This document shows positions 28,459 through 36,966 of a stretch of DNA of 64,000 nt, one piece after another (positions within the stretch are counted from its first letter, which is position 1; each line of letters opens with the position of its first letter). The translations under genes were made by a program, and so were the position numbers. Location: the NCBI RefSeq assembly GCF_021129215.1, contig NZ_JAJOLP010000001.1, positions 2,976,001 to 3,040,000 of the forward strand, in the 5' to 3' direction. The notes below the pieces were generated by a model. That model searched no databases and was not told where the DNA came from. It saw only the letters and a list, made by a program, of their open reading frames with translations. Source of the DNA: Agromyces sp. S2-1-8 (GTDB lineage Bacteria; Actinomycetota; Actinomycetes; Actinomycetales; Microbacteriaceae).

Positions 28459-30066
28459 CTACATGCGGAAGAGCCCGAACGCCGGCTCGGGCAGCGGAGT
28501 GCGGCTCGCGAGCTCGAGCGCGAGGGCGAGCACCGTGCGCGTGTCCTCGGGCGCGATGATGCCGTCGTCCCAGAGCCGGGCCGTCGAATGGTACGGGCTG
28601 CCCTGGTCTTCGTACTGCGCGCGGATCGGGGCGCGGAACGCCTCCTCCGCGTCATCCGCCCAGGTCTCGCCCTTGATCGCGAGCTGGTCGCGCTTGACCG
28701 TCGCGAGCACGGAGGCCGCCTGCTCGCCGCCCATCACCGAGATGCGCGCATTCGGCCACATCCAGAGGAACCGGGGCGAGTACGCCCGCCCGCACATCGA
28801 GTAGTTGCCGGCGCCGAACGAGCCGCCGATCACGACCGTGAGCTTCGGCACCCGGGTCGTGGCGACCGCGGTCACCATCTTCGCGCCGTGCTTGGCGATG
28901 CCGCCCGCCTCCGCGTCGCGGCCGACCATGAACCCCGAGATGTTCTGCAGGAACAGCAGCGGGATTCCGCGCTGGTCGCACAACTCGATGAAGTGCGCGC
29001 CCTTCATCGCCGATTCGCTGAACAGCACGCCGTTGTTCGCGACGATGCCGACCGGGTGGCCGTCGATGCGGGCGAAGCCGGTGACCAGGGTGTCGCCGTA
29101 CTCGGGCTTGAACTCGCTGAACTCGCTGCCGTCGACGAGCCGCGCGATCACCTCGTGCACGTCGTAGGGCTGCTGCACGTCGATCGGCACGGCTGCGGTG
29201 AGGCCCGCCGGGTCGACGGCCGGAGGACGGGGCTCGCGCACCGCCCACGCCCGCGCCGGCTGCTCGGGCAGCGTCGCGACCATGTCGCGCACGAGCTCGA
29301 GCGCGTGCTCGTCGTCTTCTGCGAGGTGGTCGGTGACACCGGACACCCGCGAGTGCAGGTCGCCGCCGCCGAGCTCCTCCGGCGTCACGACCTCGCCGAT
29401 CGCTGCCTTCACGAGGGGCGGGCCGCCGAGGAAGATGGTGCCCTGGTTCCGCACGATCACGGTCTCGTCGCTCATCGCCGGCACGTAGGCGCCGCCCGCC
29501 GTGCACGAGCCGAGCACGGCGGCGAGCTGCGGGACCCGCATCGACGAGAGCTGCGCCTGGTTGTAGAAGATGCGGCCGAAGTGCTCGCGGTCGGGGAACA
29601 CCTCGTCCTGCAGGGGCAGGAACGCGCCGCCAGAGTCGACGAGGTACACGCACGGGAGGCGATGCTCCTTCGCGATCTCCTGCGCGCGCAGGTGCTTCTT
29701 CACCGTCATCGGGTAGTAGGTGCCGCCCTTGACGGTCGCGTCGTTGCAGACGACCATCACGGGACGGCCGTGCACGAGCCCGATGCCCGTGATGATGCCG
29801 GCACCCGGCGAGTCGCCGCCGTACAGGCCGTCGGCGGCGAGGGGCGCGACCTCGAGGAACGGGCTGCCCTCGTCGAGCAGGCGGTCGACCCGGTCGCGGG
29901 GCAGCAGCTTGCCACGGGCGACATGGCGCTCCCGGGATGCCTCGGGCCCGCCGAGCGCCGCGGCGGCGAGCCGCTCGCGCAGCTCCTCCACGAGTTCGGC
30001 ATGGGCGGCGGCGTTCGCACGCCCCGCCTCGCCATCGGCGTCGATGTGCGTCTGCAGCGTGACCAT
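28459..30066 (-). CDS. accD1: Acyl-CoA carboxylase beta subunit (methylcrotonyl-CoA carboxyltransferase type)
   Basis: Product of 535 aa with N- and C-terminal carboxyltransferase domains. CoA-side motif [19 protein letters not shown], oxyanion glycines [15 protein letters not shown], and [44 protein letters not shown] are characteristic of the MCC-beta branch (not PccB). It partners AccA1 in leucine breakdown. Its own operator pair lies 80-120 bp upstream. ATG at 30066 with a weak GGGGCGAA. The product ends FGLFRM. Confidence 0.94.
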   Translation of the reverse strand: MVTLQTHIDADGEAGRANAAAHAELVEELRERLAAAALGGPEASRERHVARGKLLPRDRVDRLLDEGSPFLEVAPLAADGLYGGDSPGAGIITGIGLVHGRPVMVVCNDATVKGGTYYPMTVKKHLRAQEIAKEHRLPCVYLVDSGGAFLPLQDEVFPDREHFGRIFYNQAQLSSMRVPQLAAVLGSCTAGGAYVPAMSDETVIVRNQGTIFLGGPPLVKAAIGEVVTPEELGGGDLHSRVSGVTDHLAEDDEHALELVRDMVATLPEQPARAWAVREPRPPAVDPAGLTAAVPIDVQQPYDVHEVIARLVDGSEFSEFKPEYGDTLVTGFARIDGHPVGIVANNGVLFSESAMKGAHFIELCDQRGIPLLFLQNISGFMVGRDAEAGGIAKHGAKMVTAVATTRVPKLTVVIGGSFGAGNYSMCGRAYSPRFLWMWPNARISVMGGEQAASVLATVKRDQLAIKGETWADDAEEAFRAPIRAQYEDQGSPYHSTARLWDDGIIAPEDTRTVLALALELASRTPLPEPAFGLFRM

Positions 30067-30145
30067 TTCGCCCCGTCTCGGTCGATCCGCCGTCGGCCCC
30101 TTCGCCGGCGGCGGCGCGCCCCCTTGTGGACGGCACGTGATTTCG

Positions 30146-30189
30146 GTTAGTGTGCACTAACTCGATTCCCGATGTTAGCGAGCGTTAAC
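30146..30189. promoter_or_regulatory. Paired TetR-type operators between accD1 and the divergent TetR gene
   Basis: GTTAGTGTGCACTAAC (30146-30161) and GTTAGCGAGCGTTAAC (30174-30189), centres 28 bp apart, match the pair before accA1. Every half-site fits GTTARYG. The second site ends 4 bp before the ATG of the TetR gene at 30194, so that gene is very probably autoregulated. The first site lies 80 bp upstream of accD1. Confidence 0.85.
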
Positions 30190-30193
30190 CGAG

Positions 30194-30820
30194 ATGGCAA
30201 GCAGCCCCGCCCCCGTGCCCGAGGCACCGGCAGCGCTCACCGAGCGCGGCCGCCAGAAGGCCGACCGTCGCGCCGCCATCCTCGCCGCCGCGGCGACGCT
30301 CTTCGCCGAGCGCGGCTATGCGGGCGTCACGATCGAAGACCTCGGCACCGCCGTTGGCGTCTCCGGCCCCGCGGTGTACCGGCACTTCCCCGGCAAGGCC
30401 GCGGTGCTCGCCGCCATCCTCGAGGGCGCGAGCCGGGCCCTCCTCGACGGGGCCGAGCGGGTCCTCGGCGAGGCATCCGGCCCCGACGACGCGCTGCGCG
30501 CGCTCATCGCCCACCACGTCGACTTCGCGCTGGGCGAGGCCGACGTCATCCTCGTGCAGGACCGCGAGCTCGAGCAGCTCGACCGCGGCGCCCGTCACGA
30601 GGTCCGCCTCCTCCAGCGCCGGTACGTCGAGAACTGGGTCGACGTGCTCTCCAGACTCCGGCCCGATCGGGCCGAGGCGGAGCTCAGGGTCCGGGCACAC
30701 GCCGCCTTCGGACTCCTGAACTCCACTCCGCACAGCGCCCGCATCCCCGGGCGCCGACCTGCCGAGGGCATCGTCCGCGGCATCCTGGAGGAGATGGCAT
30801 GGGCGAGCCTCATGTCGTGA
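30194..30820 (+). CDS. TetR-family repressor of the branched-chain catabolic genes (BkaR-like)
   Basis: Product of 208 aa. N-terminal HTH (RRAAILAAAATLFAERGYAGVTIEDLGTAVGVSGPAVYRHFPGKAAVLAAIL split over residues 25-80) and a helical ligand domain of the SACE_7301/FadR-like class. Divergent from accD1 with twin operators between, like Rv2506/BkaR next to the mycobacterial leucine cluster. The inducer is presumably an acyl-CoA or keto-acid of the pathway (inference). It overlaps the acetyltransferase gene by 22 nt. Confidence 0.88.
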   Translation: MASSPAPVPEAPAALTERGRQKADRRAAILAAAATLFAERGYAGVTIEDLGTAVGVSGPAVYRHFPGKAAVLAAILEGASRALLDGAERVLGEASGPDDALRALIAHHVDFALGEADVILVQDRELEQLDRGARHEVRLLQRRYVENWVDVLSRLRPDRAEAELRVRAHAAFGLLNSTPHSARIPGRRPAEGIVRGILEEMAWASLMS

Positions 30821-31281
30821 CGCTGCGCGCGACCCGCGTCGGCGATCTCGATGCACTGTTCCTGATCGAGCAAGACCCCGTCGCGGTCGAGATGGCCGCG
30901 TTCACGCCGCCCGACCCGGGCGATCGGGCGATGTTCGACGCCCATTGGCGACGACTCTTCGACGATCCGGGCATCGACGCCCGCACCGTCCGCGTCGACG
31001 GCGACATCGTGGGCAGCGTCGCCCGCTGGTTCGACGAGGGCACGCCCGAGATCACCTATTGGATCGACCGTGCGTACTGGGGCCGCGGCATCGCGACCCG
31101 TGCGATGCGCCTCTTCCTCGACACGCTCGGCGAGCGCCCCGTGCGCGCTCGCGTCGCAGCCGACAACGCCCGCTCGATCGCGGTGCTCGAGCGGCTCGGA
31201 TTCGAGCAGGTCGGCACCGAGACGGGGTTCGCGAACGCACGCGGCACCGAGATCGAGGAACGCGTCTACCAGCTCGGCTGA
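30799..31281 (+). CDS. GNAT-family N-acetyltransferase (RimJ/RimL-like)
   Basis: Product of 160 aa with an acetyl-CoA site WIDRAYWGRGIATRAMRLFLDTLGE and NARSIAVLERLGFEQVG, characteristic of the RimL-like group. GGAGGAGA precedes the ATG at 30799 inside the end of the TetR gene (22-nt overlap), so it is co-expressed with the regulator. Its substrate is unknown, and a direct role in amino-acid breakdown is not evident. Confidence 0.86.
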   Translation: MGEPHVVTLRATRVGDLDALFLIEQDPVAVEMAAFTPPDPGDRAMFDAHWRRLFDDPGIDARTVRVDGDIVGSVARWFDEGTPEITYWIDRAYWGRGIATRAMRLFLDTLGERPVRARVAADNARSIAVLERLGFEQVGTETGFANARGTEIEERVYQLG

Positions 31282-31384
31282 TCGGCGCGGGCGGATGCCT
31301 CGCGGGTGTGCCGCCCACCGGTCCGGCCCGACTGCGGCGAACCCCGAGCCCCGGCCGATCGCGTGCCGCGCAGTTCGCGACGAC

Positions 31385-31437
31385 TGCCGGGCCGCGCGCC
31401 CTGCCCGTCAGTTGCCGGGCCGCGCACCCTGCCCGTC
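31385..31437. repeat. 28-bp tandem duplication at the 3' end of the pterin dehydratase gene
   Basis: The 25-bp segment 31413-31437 (last codons of the dehydratase gene) recurs at 31385-31409 with one mismatch, period 28 bp. The duplicated copy lies past the stop codon, so it does not alter the protein. It looks like a recent slippage or duplication event. Confidence 0.7.
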
Positions 31438-31722
31438 GGCGAGCGCGTCGATCCGGCGGGCGAGCTCGACGTCGCGCGAGGTGACGCCGCCCACGTCGTG
31501 CGAGCTCAGCTCGAACTCGATGCGCCCCCAGCCGAGCCGCACGTCGGGATGGTGGTTCAGGGCGTCGGCGACCGCAGCGACCTCGTCGAGCAGCTCGACC
31601 GCGCTCGCGAAGTCATCGGTGCGGTAGGCGCCGTCGATCCGGTCGCCGGTGTGCACGAACGCCGTTCCCGCCAGGTCGTCGGCGGTCTCGGCCGGGGTGA
31701 GGATGCGCCGCGGGTCGTTCAT
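31408..31722 (-). CDS. 4a-hydroxytetrahydrobiopterin dehydratase (pterin-4a-carbinolamine dehydratase)
   Basis: Product of 104 aa in the PCD/DCoH family. The family core FASAVELLDEVAAVADALNHHPDVRLGWGRIEFEL contains the catalytic His-His-Pro-Asp. PCDs recycle pterin cofactor for aromatic amino-acid hydroxylases, but no hydroxylase is seen nearby, and many bacteria use the protein otherwise. ATG at 31722 with GGAGGATGATGG upstream. The 3' end carries a short tandem duplication. Confidence 0.88.
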   Translation of the reverse strand: MNDPRRILTPAETADDLAGTAFVHTGDRIDGAYRTDDFASAVELLDEVAAVADALNHHPDVRLGWGRIEFELSSHDVGGVTSRDVELARRIDALADGQGARPGN

Positions 31723-31856
31723 GCTGCCATCATCCTCCGGGCTACGACCCGCCGGTAGGGGTGCGGTCCCACCCGGAACCGAACCCGGGGTGCCCGCCGC
31801 GGATCGCACGACGGAACGGCGAGCCGCCGCCGATCTCCCGAGTTCGGTACCGGCCG

Positions 31857-33269
31857 TCACATCATGGTCAGCGCGCGACCCGGCTCGCGCAGGATCGCGC
31901 CGATGTCGGCGAGGAACCGCGAGCCCTGCGCACCGTCGACGAGTCGGTGGTCGAACGAGAGGCTGAGCGTCATGACCTCGCGCAGCGCGATCTCACCGCG
32001 GTGCTCCCACGGCTGGCGTCGCACGGCCCCCATCGCGAGGATCGCCGCCTCACCCGGGTTGAGGATCGGCGTGCCCGCGTCGATGCCGAACACGCCGATG
32101 TTGGTGATCGAGATCGTCCCGCCTGCGAGGTCTGCGGGGCTCGTGCGCCCTGCGCGGGCGGTCTCGGCGAGCGCGGTGATCGCGTCGGCGAGCTCGAGCA
32201 GCGTCAGCTCGTCTGCGGCCGGGATGTTCGGCACGACGAGTCCCCGATCGGTCGCGGCGGCGATGCCGAGGTTGACGCCGCCGAACTGCACGATCTCCTG
32301 CGCGTCGTCGTCCCACCGGGCGTTGACGTCGGGCGTGCGGCGAGCGGCGATGCAGAGCGCCTTCGCGACGACGGCGAGCGGGGTGACCCGGTGCGACGCG
32401 AGCGCGCGGTCTTCGCGCAGGCTGCGCACGAGCTCCATCGTCTCGGTGACGTCGACGGTGAGGAACTCGGTCACGTGCGGCGCGGTGAAGGCGCTGCGCA
32501 CCATCGCCGCCGCGGTGTGCTTGCGCACGCCGCGGATCGGGATGCGCGTCTCCGCCGGGCGGTCGGCACGGCCGCGGGCCGCCGCGGCGGGCACTGCGCC
32601 GACGGCACCGGCCGCGGGAGCCGCGACCCCGGGCGAGGACGCCGCGCGCTCGACGTCGTCGCGCGTGATGAGCCCGCGCGGGCCGGTGCCCGCGATCTGT
32701 TCGAGGTCGACGCCCAGGTCACGGGCGAGCTTGCGCACCGGCGGCGTCGAGCGGGGTCGCTCGGGCCGCTCCCCCGCCTGCGCGGGCGCTTCGGCGGCGG
32801 CCGGCCCGGTCGTCGCCTCCGCCGACGTCGCGGAGGGCGTGCCGGTGCGTGCTGTCGCCGCCGCGGAAGCGGCACCGCCGGGCGCGCGGCGCGCACGCCG
32901 CTTCGGGCCGCCCTCGTCGCGCGCACCGTAGCCGACGAGCGTGGGCTCGGGGGCATCGGAGGTCGAGGCGCCCGACTCGGAGGCATCCGCCGCCCCGACC
33001 GGTTCGCCGTCGTCGAGCGGTTCACCGGTGTCGCACGAGAAGAGCGGCTCGCCCACGTTGACCGTCTCGCCCTCGGCGGCATGCAGCGCGGTGATGACCC
33101 CCGCGTACGGCGTCGGCAGTTCGACGACGGCCTTCGCGGTCTCGACGTCGGCGACGATCTGGTTGAGCTCGACCCGGTCGCCGACGGCGACCCGCCAGGC
33201 GACGATCTCGCTCTCGGTGAGGCCCTCGCCGAGGTCGGGCAACGGGAAGTCGCGGATCATCGTCGTCAT
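31857..33269 (-). CDS. bkdC: Branched-chain 2-oxoacid dehydrogenase E2 (dihydrolipoyl acyltransferase)
   Basis: Product of 470 aa. Lipoyl domain at residues 7-80 with Lys46 in DVETAKAVVE. An Ala/Pro/Glu linker (about 90-170) follows, then the peripheral subunit-binding domain VRKLARDLGVDLEQIAGTG and the acyltransferase core ending SFDHRLVDGA with catalytic His441. ATG at 33269 overlaps the bkdB stop (ATGA); a second ATG three codons on has better Shine-Dalgarno spacing and may be used. No E3 gene is in the window, so Lpd must come from elsewhere. Confidence 0.93.
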   Translation of the reverse strand: MTTMIRDFPLPDLGEGLTESEIVAWRVAVGDRVELNQIVADVETAKAVVELPTPYAGVITALHAAEGETVNVGEPLFSCDTGEPLDDGEPVGAADASESGASTSDAPEPTLVGYGARDEGGPKRRARRAPGGAASAAATARTGTPSATSAEATTGPAAAEAPAQAGERPERPRSTPPVRKLARDLGVDLEQIAGTGPRGLITRDDVERAASSPGVAAPAAGAVGAVPAAAARGRADRPAETRIPIRGVRKHTAAAMVRSAFTAPHVTEFLTVDVTETMELVRSLREDRALASHRVTPLAVVAKALCIAARRTPDVNARWDDDAQEIVQFGGVNLGIAAATDRGLVVPNIPAADELTLLELADAITALAETARAGRTSPADLAGGTISITNIGVFGIDAGTPILNPGEAAILAMGAVRRQPWEHRGEIALREVMTLSLSFDHRLVDGAQGSRFLADIGAILREPGRALTMM

Positions 33270-34276
33270 GCCTCCACTCCGCTCAGCGAGTTCGGACGGC
33301 CGAGCACCCGGTCGACCCCGTCGAGGATGCGGTCGAGGTCGGGCAGGTGGTGCCGTTCGAGCTTGGCCGGCGGATACGGGATGTCGTGGCCGGTGACGCG
33401 CACGGGCGCCGCCTCGAGGAACTCGAAGCACCGCTCGGTGATCGACGCCGCGATCTCGGCGCCCATGCCGCCCTGCTGTCCCGCCTCGTGCGCGATCACG
33501 AGGCGTCCCGTCCGACGCACCGACGCCTCGACGGGTGCGTAGTCGATCGGCGCGAGCGAGCGCAGGTCGATGACCTCGATCGAGACGCCGTCTTCCGCCG
33601 CCGCCGTCGCCGCGTCACGGGCGGTCTGCACGAGCGCGCCGTAGGTGACGAGCGTGACGTCGTCGCCGCGGGTGAGCGTCGACGCGACGCCCATGGGCGG
33701 TGCGTCGGCGAGGCTCGCGTCGAGGTCGACCTCGCCCTTCACGTGGTAGCGGCGCTTCGGCTCGAAGAAGAGCACGGGGTCGTCGCTCGCGATCGCCTGG
33801 CGGATCATGAGGTGCGCGTCGGCGGGGTTCGAGCACGCGACGACGCGCAGGCCCGCCGTGTGCGCGAAGTACGCCTCGGGCGACTCCGAATGGTGCTCGG
33901 CCGCACCGATGCCGCCGCCGAAGGGCACGCGGATCGTGATCGGCATCTTCACCGTGCCGCGCGAACGGTAGTGCAGCTTGGCGACCTGGGCGACGATCTG
34001 GTCGAAGCCGGGATAGATGAAGCCGTCGAACTGGATCTCGACGACGGGGCGGAATCCACGGTACGCGAGCCCGACCGCCGTTCCGATGAGGCCCGCCTCC
34101 GACAGCGGCGAGTCGACGACGCGGTGCGCGCCGAACTCCGCCTTCAGCCCGTCGGTGACGCGGAACACGCCGCCGAGCGTGCCGATGTCCTCGCCCATGA
34201 GCACGACCTTCTCGTCGTCGGCGAGCGCGTGGCGCAGCCCCGCGTTGAGGGCCTTCGCAAGGGTCAGCTGGGTCAT
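33266..34276 (-). CDS. bkdB: Branched-chain 2-oxoacid dehydrogenase E1 beta subunit
   Basis: Product of 336 aa, transketolase-like pyrimidine-binding subunit. Motifs: VLMGEDIGTLGGVFRVTDGL, SPLSEAGLIGTAVGLA, VPFGGGIGAAEHHSES (active-site His pair) and IEVIDLRSLAPID. Forms the alpha2beta2 thiamine-diphosphate E1 with BkdA. Stop/start overlaps at both ends (ATGA 34273-34276 and 33266-33269) show one translationally coupled operon, bkdABC. Confidence 0.95.
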   Translation of the reverse strand: MTQLTLAKALNAGLRHALADDEKVVLMGEDIGTLGGVFRVTDGLKAEFGAHRVVDSPLSEAGLIGTAVGLAYRGFRPVVEIQFDGFIYPGFDQIVAQVAKLHYRSRGTVKMPITIRVPFGGGIGAAEHHSESPEAYFAHTAGLRVVACSNPADAHLMIRQAIASDDPVLFFEPKRRYHVKGEVDLDASLADAPPMGVASTLTRGDDVTLVTYGALVQTARDAATAAAEDGVSIEVIDLRSLAPIDYAPVEASVRRTGRLVIAHEAGQQGGMGAEIAASITERCFEFLEAAPVRVTGHDIPYPPAKLERHHLPDLDRILDGVDRVLGRPNSLSGVEA

Positions 34277-35421
34277 CGAGCGCCTCCTTCAGAGCCGGAT
34301 GCCTCGTGGCTCGCGTCGTCGAACATCGCGAGGTAGCGGGCGTAGTGGTCGCGCTGGCGGTCGAGGTGGCTGTTCGGCTCGGCGTAGACGTGGTCGAACA
34401 CCGACATGGGTTCGGGGTCGGCGAGCGTGGTGATCGCCGCGCGCAGGTCGGCGGCGACGCGGTCGGCCTCGGCCTGCGCGTCGCGCTGCAGGCCCTCGGC
34501 GTCGACACCCGAGGCCTCGAGGAACGCCAGCACGCGCGCGATCGGGTCGCGCTCGCGCCATTCGGCGAGCTCGGGCTCGGTACGGTAGCGGGTCGGGTCG
34601 TCGGCGGTGGTGTGCGGGCCGATCCGGTAGGTGACGGCCTCGATGAAGGTCGGCCCTTCGCCGCGGCGGGCGCGATCGAGTGCGATGCGCGTCGCCGCCA
34701 GGACGGCGAGCACGTCGTTGCCGTCGACGCGGATGCCCGGCATGCCGAAGCCGTCGGCGCGACGCGCGAGGGGCTGCTTGGACTGCAGTCCGACCGGCTC
34801 GGAGATCGCCCACTGGTTGTTCTGGCAGAAGAACACGACGGGGGCGTCGAAGCTCGCGGCGAACACGAGCGCCTCGTTGACGTCGCCCTCGCTGGTCGCG
34901 CCGTCGCCGAAGTAGGCGATGGCCGCGGTGTCGGTGCCCTCCCAGCGGGCTCCCATCGCGTAGCCGGTGGCGTGCAGCGCCTGCGCGCCGATGATGATCT
35001 GCGGCACGGCCATGTTGTGCTCGTAGGGGTTCCACCCGCTCGCGGCGGTGCCGCGCCACACGCTCAGGAGCTCGGCCGGCTGCACATCGCGCACCCAGGC
35101 GACGGCGTGCTCGCGGTAGCTCGAGAAGACGAAGTCGTCGCCGCGGAGGGCGCGCGCCGACCCGATCTGGGCGGCCTCCTGGCCGGCCAGCGGGGGCCAC
35201 AGGCCCAGTTCGCCCTGGCGTTGCAGGGCCGTGGCCTCGGTGTCGAGCCGGCGCACGACGACCATGTCGCGGTACAGCCGCGCGAGCACATCGAGGTCGA
35301 TGTCGCGGACCCACGGGTCGTGGACGTCGTCGCGCACGCGCTCGCCCGTCGGGGTGATCAGCTGGACGAACGGATCGGGGCGCGTCAACAGCCCCGTGGC
35401 GTCTCGGTCGGATGGGGTCAT
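34273..35421 (-). CDS. bkdA: Branched-chain 2-oxoacid dehydrogenase E1 alpha subunit
   Basis: Product of 382 aa. The TPP-binding motif GDGATSEGDVNEAL followed by CQNNQWAIS is clear, along with the RQGELGLWPPLAGQEAAQIG entry and YRIGPHTTADDPTRYR phosphorylation-loop-like segment. It decarboxylates the keto-acids of leucine, isoleucine and valine. Start ATG at 35421 (MTPSDRDATG). A good promoter (TTGAGC, 17 bp, TATGCT) lies about 70 bp upstream, opposite the Lrp-family gene. Confidence 0.94.
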   Translation of the reverse strand: MTPSDRDATGLLTRPDPFVQLITPTGERVRDDVHDPWVRDIDLDVLARLYRDMVVVRRLDTEATALQRQGELGLWPPLAGQEAAQIGSARALRGDDFVFSSYREHAVAWVRDVQPAELLSVWRGTAASGWNPYEHNMAVPQIIIGAQALHATGYAMGARWEGTDTAAIAYFGDGATSEGDVNEALVFAASFDAPVVFFCQNNQWAISEPVGLQSKQPLARRADGFGMPGIRVDGNDVLAVLAATRIALDRARRGEGPTFIEAVTYRIGPHTTADDPTRYRTEPELAEWRERDPIARVLAFLEASGVDAEGLQRDAQAEADRVAADLRAAITTLADPEPMSVFDHVYAEPNSHLDRQRDHYARYLAMFDDASHEASGSEGGAR

Positions 35422-35490
35422 CGTCGATCCTCGCTTTCGGCGGACCCGCTTCGTGGGCAGCCCGCACCGGCCGCTCTGCCGGATACGGCG

Positions 35491-35540
35491 AGCATACGTC
35501 GATCGGTCACACCGCTCAAGCATGCACCGATCGCTTGAGC
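35491..35540 (-). promoter_or_regulatory. bkdA promoter with inverted repeat over the -35
   Basis: Minus-strand -35 TTGAGC (35514-35519), 17-bp spacer, -10 TATGCT (35491-35496). An inverted repeat GCTCAAG (35514-35520) / CTTGAGC (35534-35540) covers the -35. It is the obvious site for the divergent Lrp-family protein. Binding there would block bkdABC, or activate it if bound upstream only. The assignment of regulator is inference. Confidence 0.7.
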
Positions 35541-35586
35541 ATGTTGCCAAGTCGAAGCCGAGCGATGCGTGCTATCGTCTGGCGAT

Positions 35587-36051
35587 ATGACCGGTTACGA
35601 CGCCGTCGACCGTGCCCTGCTCTCGGCGCTCGCACCCGACCCGCGCGCCACGGTGGTCGCCCTCGCCGATCGGCTCGGCCTGTCGCGCAACACCGTGCAG
35701 GCGAGGATGGCGCGGCTCGAGGCATCCGGGGCGTTCCTCTCGTTCGAGCGCAGCATGGACCCCACGCCGCTCGGCTACCCGCTCGAGGCGTTCATCGCCG
35801 TCCACGTCCGGCAGAAGCTGCTCGGCGACGTGGTCGACCGCATCGCCGAGATCCCCGAGGTCATCCAGGCGCACGGGCTCTCGGGGTCGATCGACCTGCT
35901 CGTGCGCGTCGTCTGCCGAGATGCGCACGACCTGTTCCGCATCGACGGCGAGATCCTCGCGGTCGACGGCGTCGAACGCACCGAGACCTCGCTCGCGATG
36001 GGCGAGCTCATCCCCTATCGACTCGGACCGCTGCTCACCTCGGGGAGCTGA
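35587..36051 (+). CDS. Lrp/AsnC-family regulator
   Basis: Product of 154 aa. HTH in residues 1-50 (DRLGLSRNTVQARMARLEASGAFLSFER) and RAM effector domain (AFIAVHVRQKLLGDVVDRIAEIPEVIQAHGLSGSIDLLVRVV, read in parts). Divergent from bkdABC, like BkdR in other bacteria, so a branched-chain amino acid or keto-acid is the likely effector. The ATG at 35587 was chosen over one six codons upstream because TATCGT precedes it by 8 nt. Followed after 3 nt by the ATP-grasp gene. Confidence 0.9.
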   Translation: MTGYDAVDRALLSALAPDPRATVVALADRLGLSRNTVQARMARLEASGAFLSFERSMDPTPLGYPLEAFIAVHVRQKLLGDVVDRIAEIPEVIQAHGLSGSIDLLVRVVCRDAHDLFRIDGEILAVDGVERTETSLAMGELIPYRLGPLLTSGS

Positions 36052-36054
36052 CCG

Positions 36055-36966
36055 ATGCACGTGGCGGTCGTGAGATGCGAGCGGCTCCCGAGCTTCGTCA
36101 CGTGGCGCATCCCCGACGTGGAGTCGCTCTTCGCCGACGACCACCGGCTGCTCGAGGCGCTCCGCGAACGCGGCGTCGACGCCGAGGCCGTCGCCTGGAG
36201 CGACCCGACCGTCGACTGGAGTCGCTACGACGCCGCGGTGCTGCGGAGCACCTGGGACTACGTCGACCACGTCGACGCGTTCCTCGAGGCGACCGACGGG
36301 ATCGCGCACTCGGGGTGCCTCCTCCTCAACCCCGTCGACGCGGTGCGCTGGAACGCCGACAAGCGCTACCTCGACGACCTCGAGCGCATGGGCGTGCCGA
36401 TCGTGCCGGTCGTGCGCGGGCGACGGGTCGATGCGGCACGGGTGCTCGCCGCGGTCGACGACGCCGGCTGGGACGAGCTCGTCGTGAAGCCGGCGATCGG
36501 AGTCGGCGGGTCGGGCGTCGTCCGCACGACGGCGAGCGACCTGGCCGCGATGCTCGAGGCGCTCCCGCACGACGCCGAGGTCATGGTGCAGCCGTTCGCC
36601 GCATCGATCGTCGCGGAGGGCGAACTGTCGTTCGCGTTCCTGGGCGGGACGCACAGCCACGTGCTGCGCAAGCGCCCGGCCGCCGGCGACTTCCGCGCCC
36701 ATGGCATCTACGGCGGGTCGATCGAGCGCGTCGTTCCCGACCCCGACGACCTCGCCGCGGTCGAGGCGATGCTCGCAGTGCTGCCGTTCGACCTCCTGTA
36801 CGCGAGGTTCGACGTCGTCCGGTTCGGCGGCCGTCTCGGCGTGCTCGAGCTCGAGCTCATCGAGCCGATGCTGTACCTGGATCTCGCTCCAGGCAGCGCC
36901 GGACGCCTCGCCGAGGCGACGATCGCCCGGCTCGGCACCGACCGGGACGGAGTTGCAAACGATTGA
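36055..36966 (+). CDS. ATP-grasp domain protein
   Basis: Product of 303 aa resembling RimK/DcsG-type ATP-grasp ligases. Visible are LNPVDAVRWNADKRYLDDLERMGVPIVPV, ELVVKPAIGVGGSGVVR (nucleotide-binding glycine loop), VMVQPFAASIVAEGELSFAF and VLELELIEPMLYLDLAPGSA (metal-binding Glu). Substrate unknown; DcsG itself makes D-cycloserine, but no cycloserine genes are here. Three nt after the Lrp gene, so co-transcribed. Its last codons carry the first TTGCAAA of the array that precedes the ArsR gene. Confidence 0.85.
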   Translation: MHVAVVRCERLPSFVTWRIPDVESLFADDHRLLEALRERGVDAEAVAWSDPTVDWSRYDAAVLRSTWDYVDHVDAFLEATDGIAHSGCLLLNPVDAVRWNADKRYLDDLERMGVPIVPVVRGRRVDAARVLAAVDDAGWDELVVKPAIGVGGSGVVRTTASDLAAMLEALPHDAEVMVQPFAASIVAEGELSFAFLGGTHSHVLRKRPAAGDFRAHGIYGGSIERVVPDPDDLAAVEAMLAVLPFDLLYARFDVVRFGGRLGVLELELIEPMLYLDLAPGSAGRLAEATIARLGTDRDGVAND

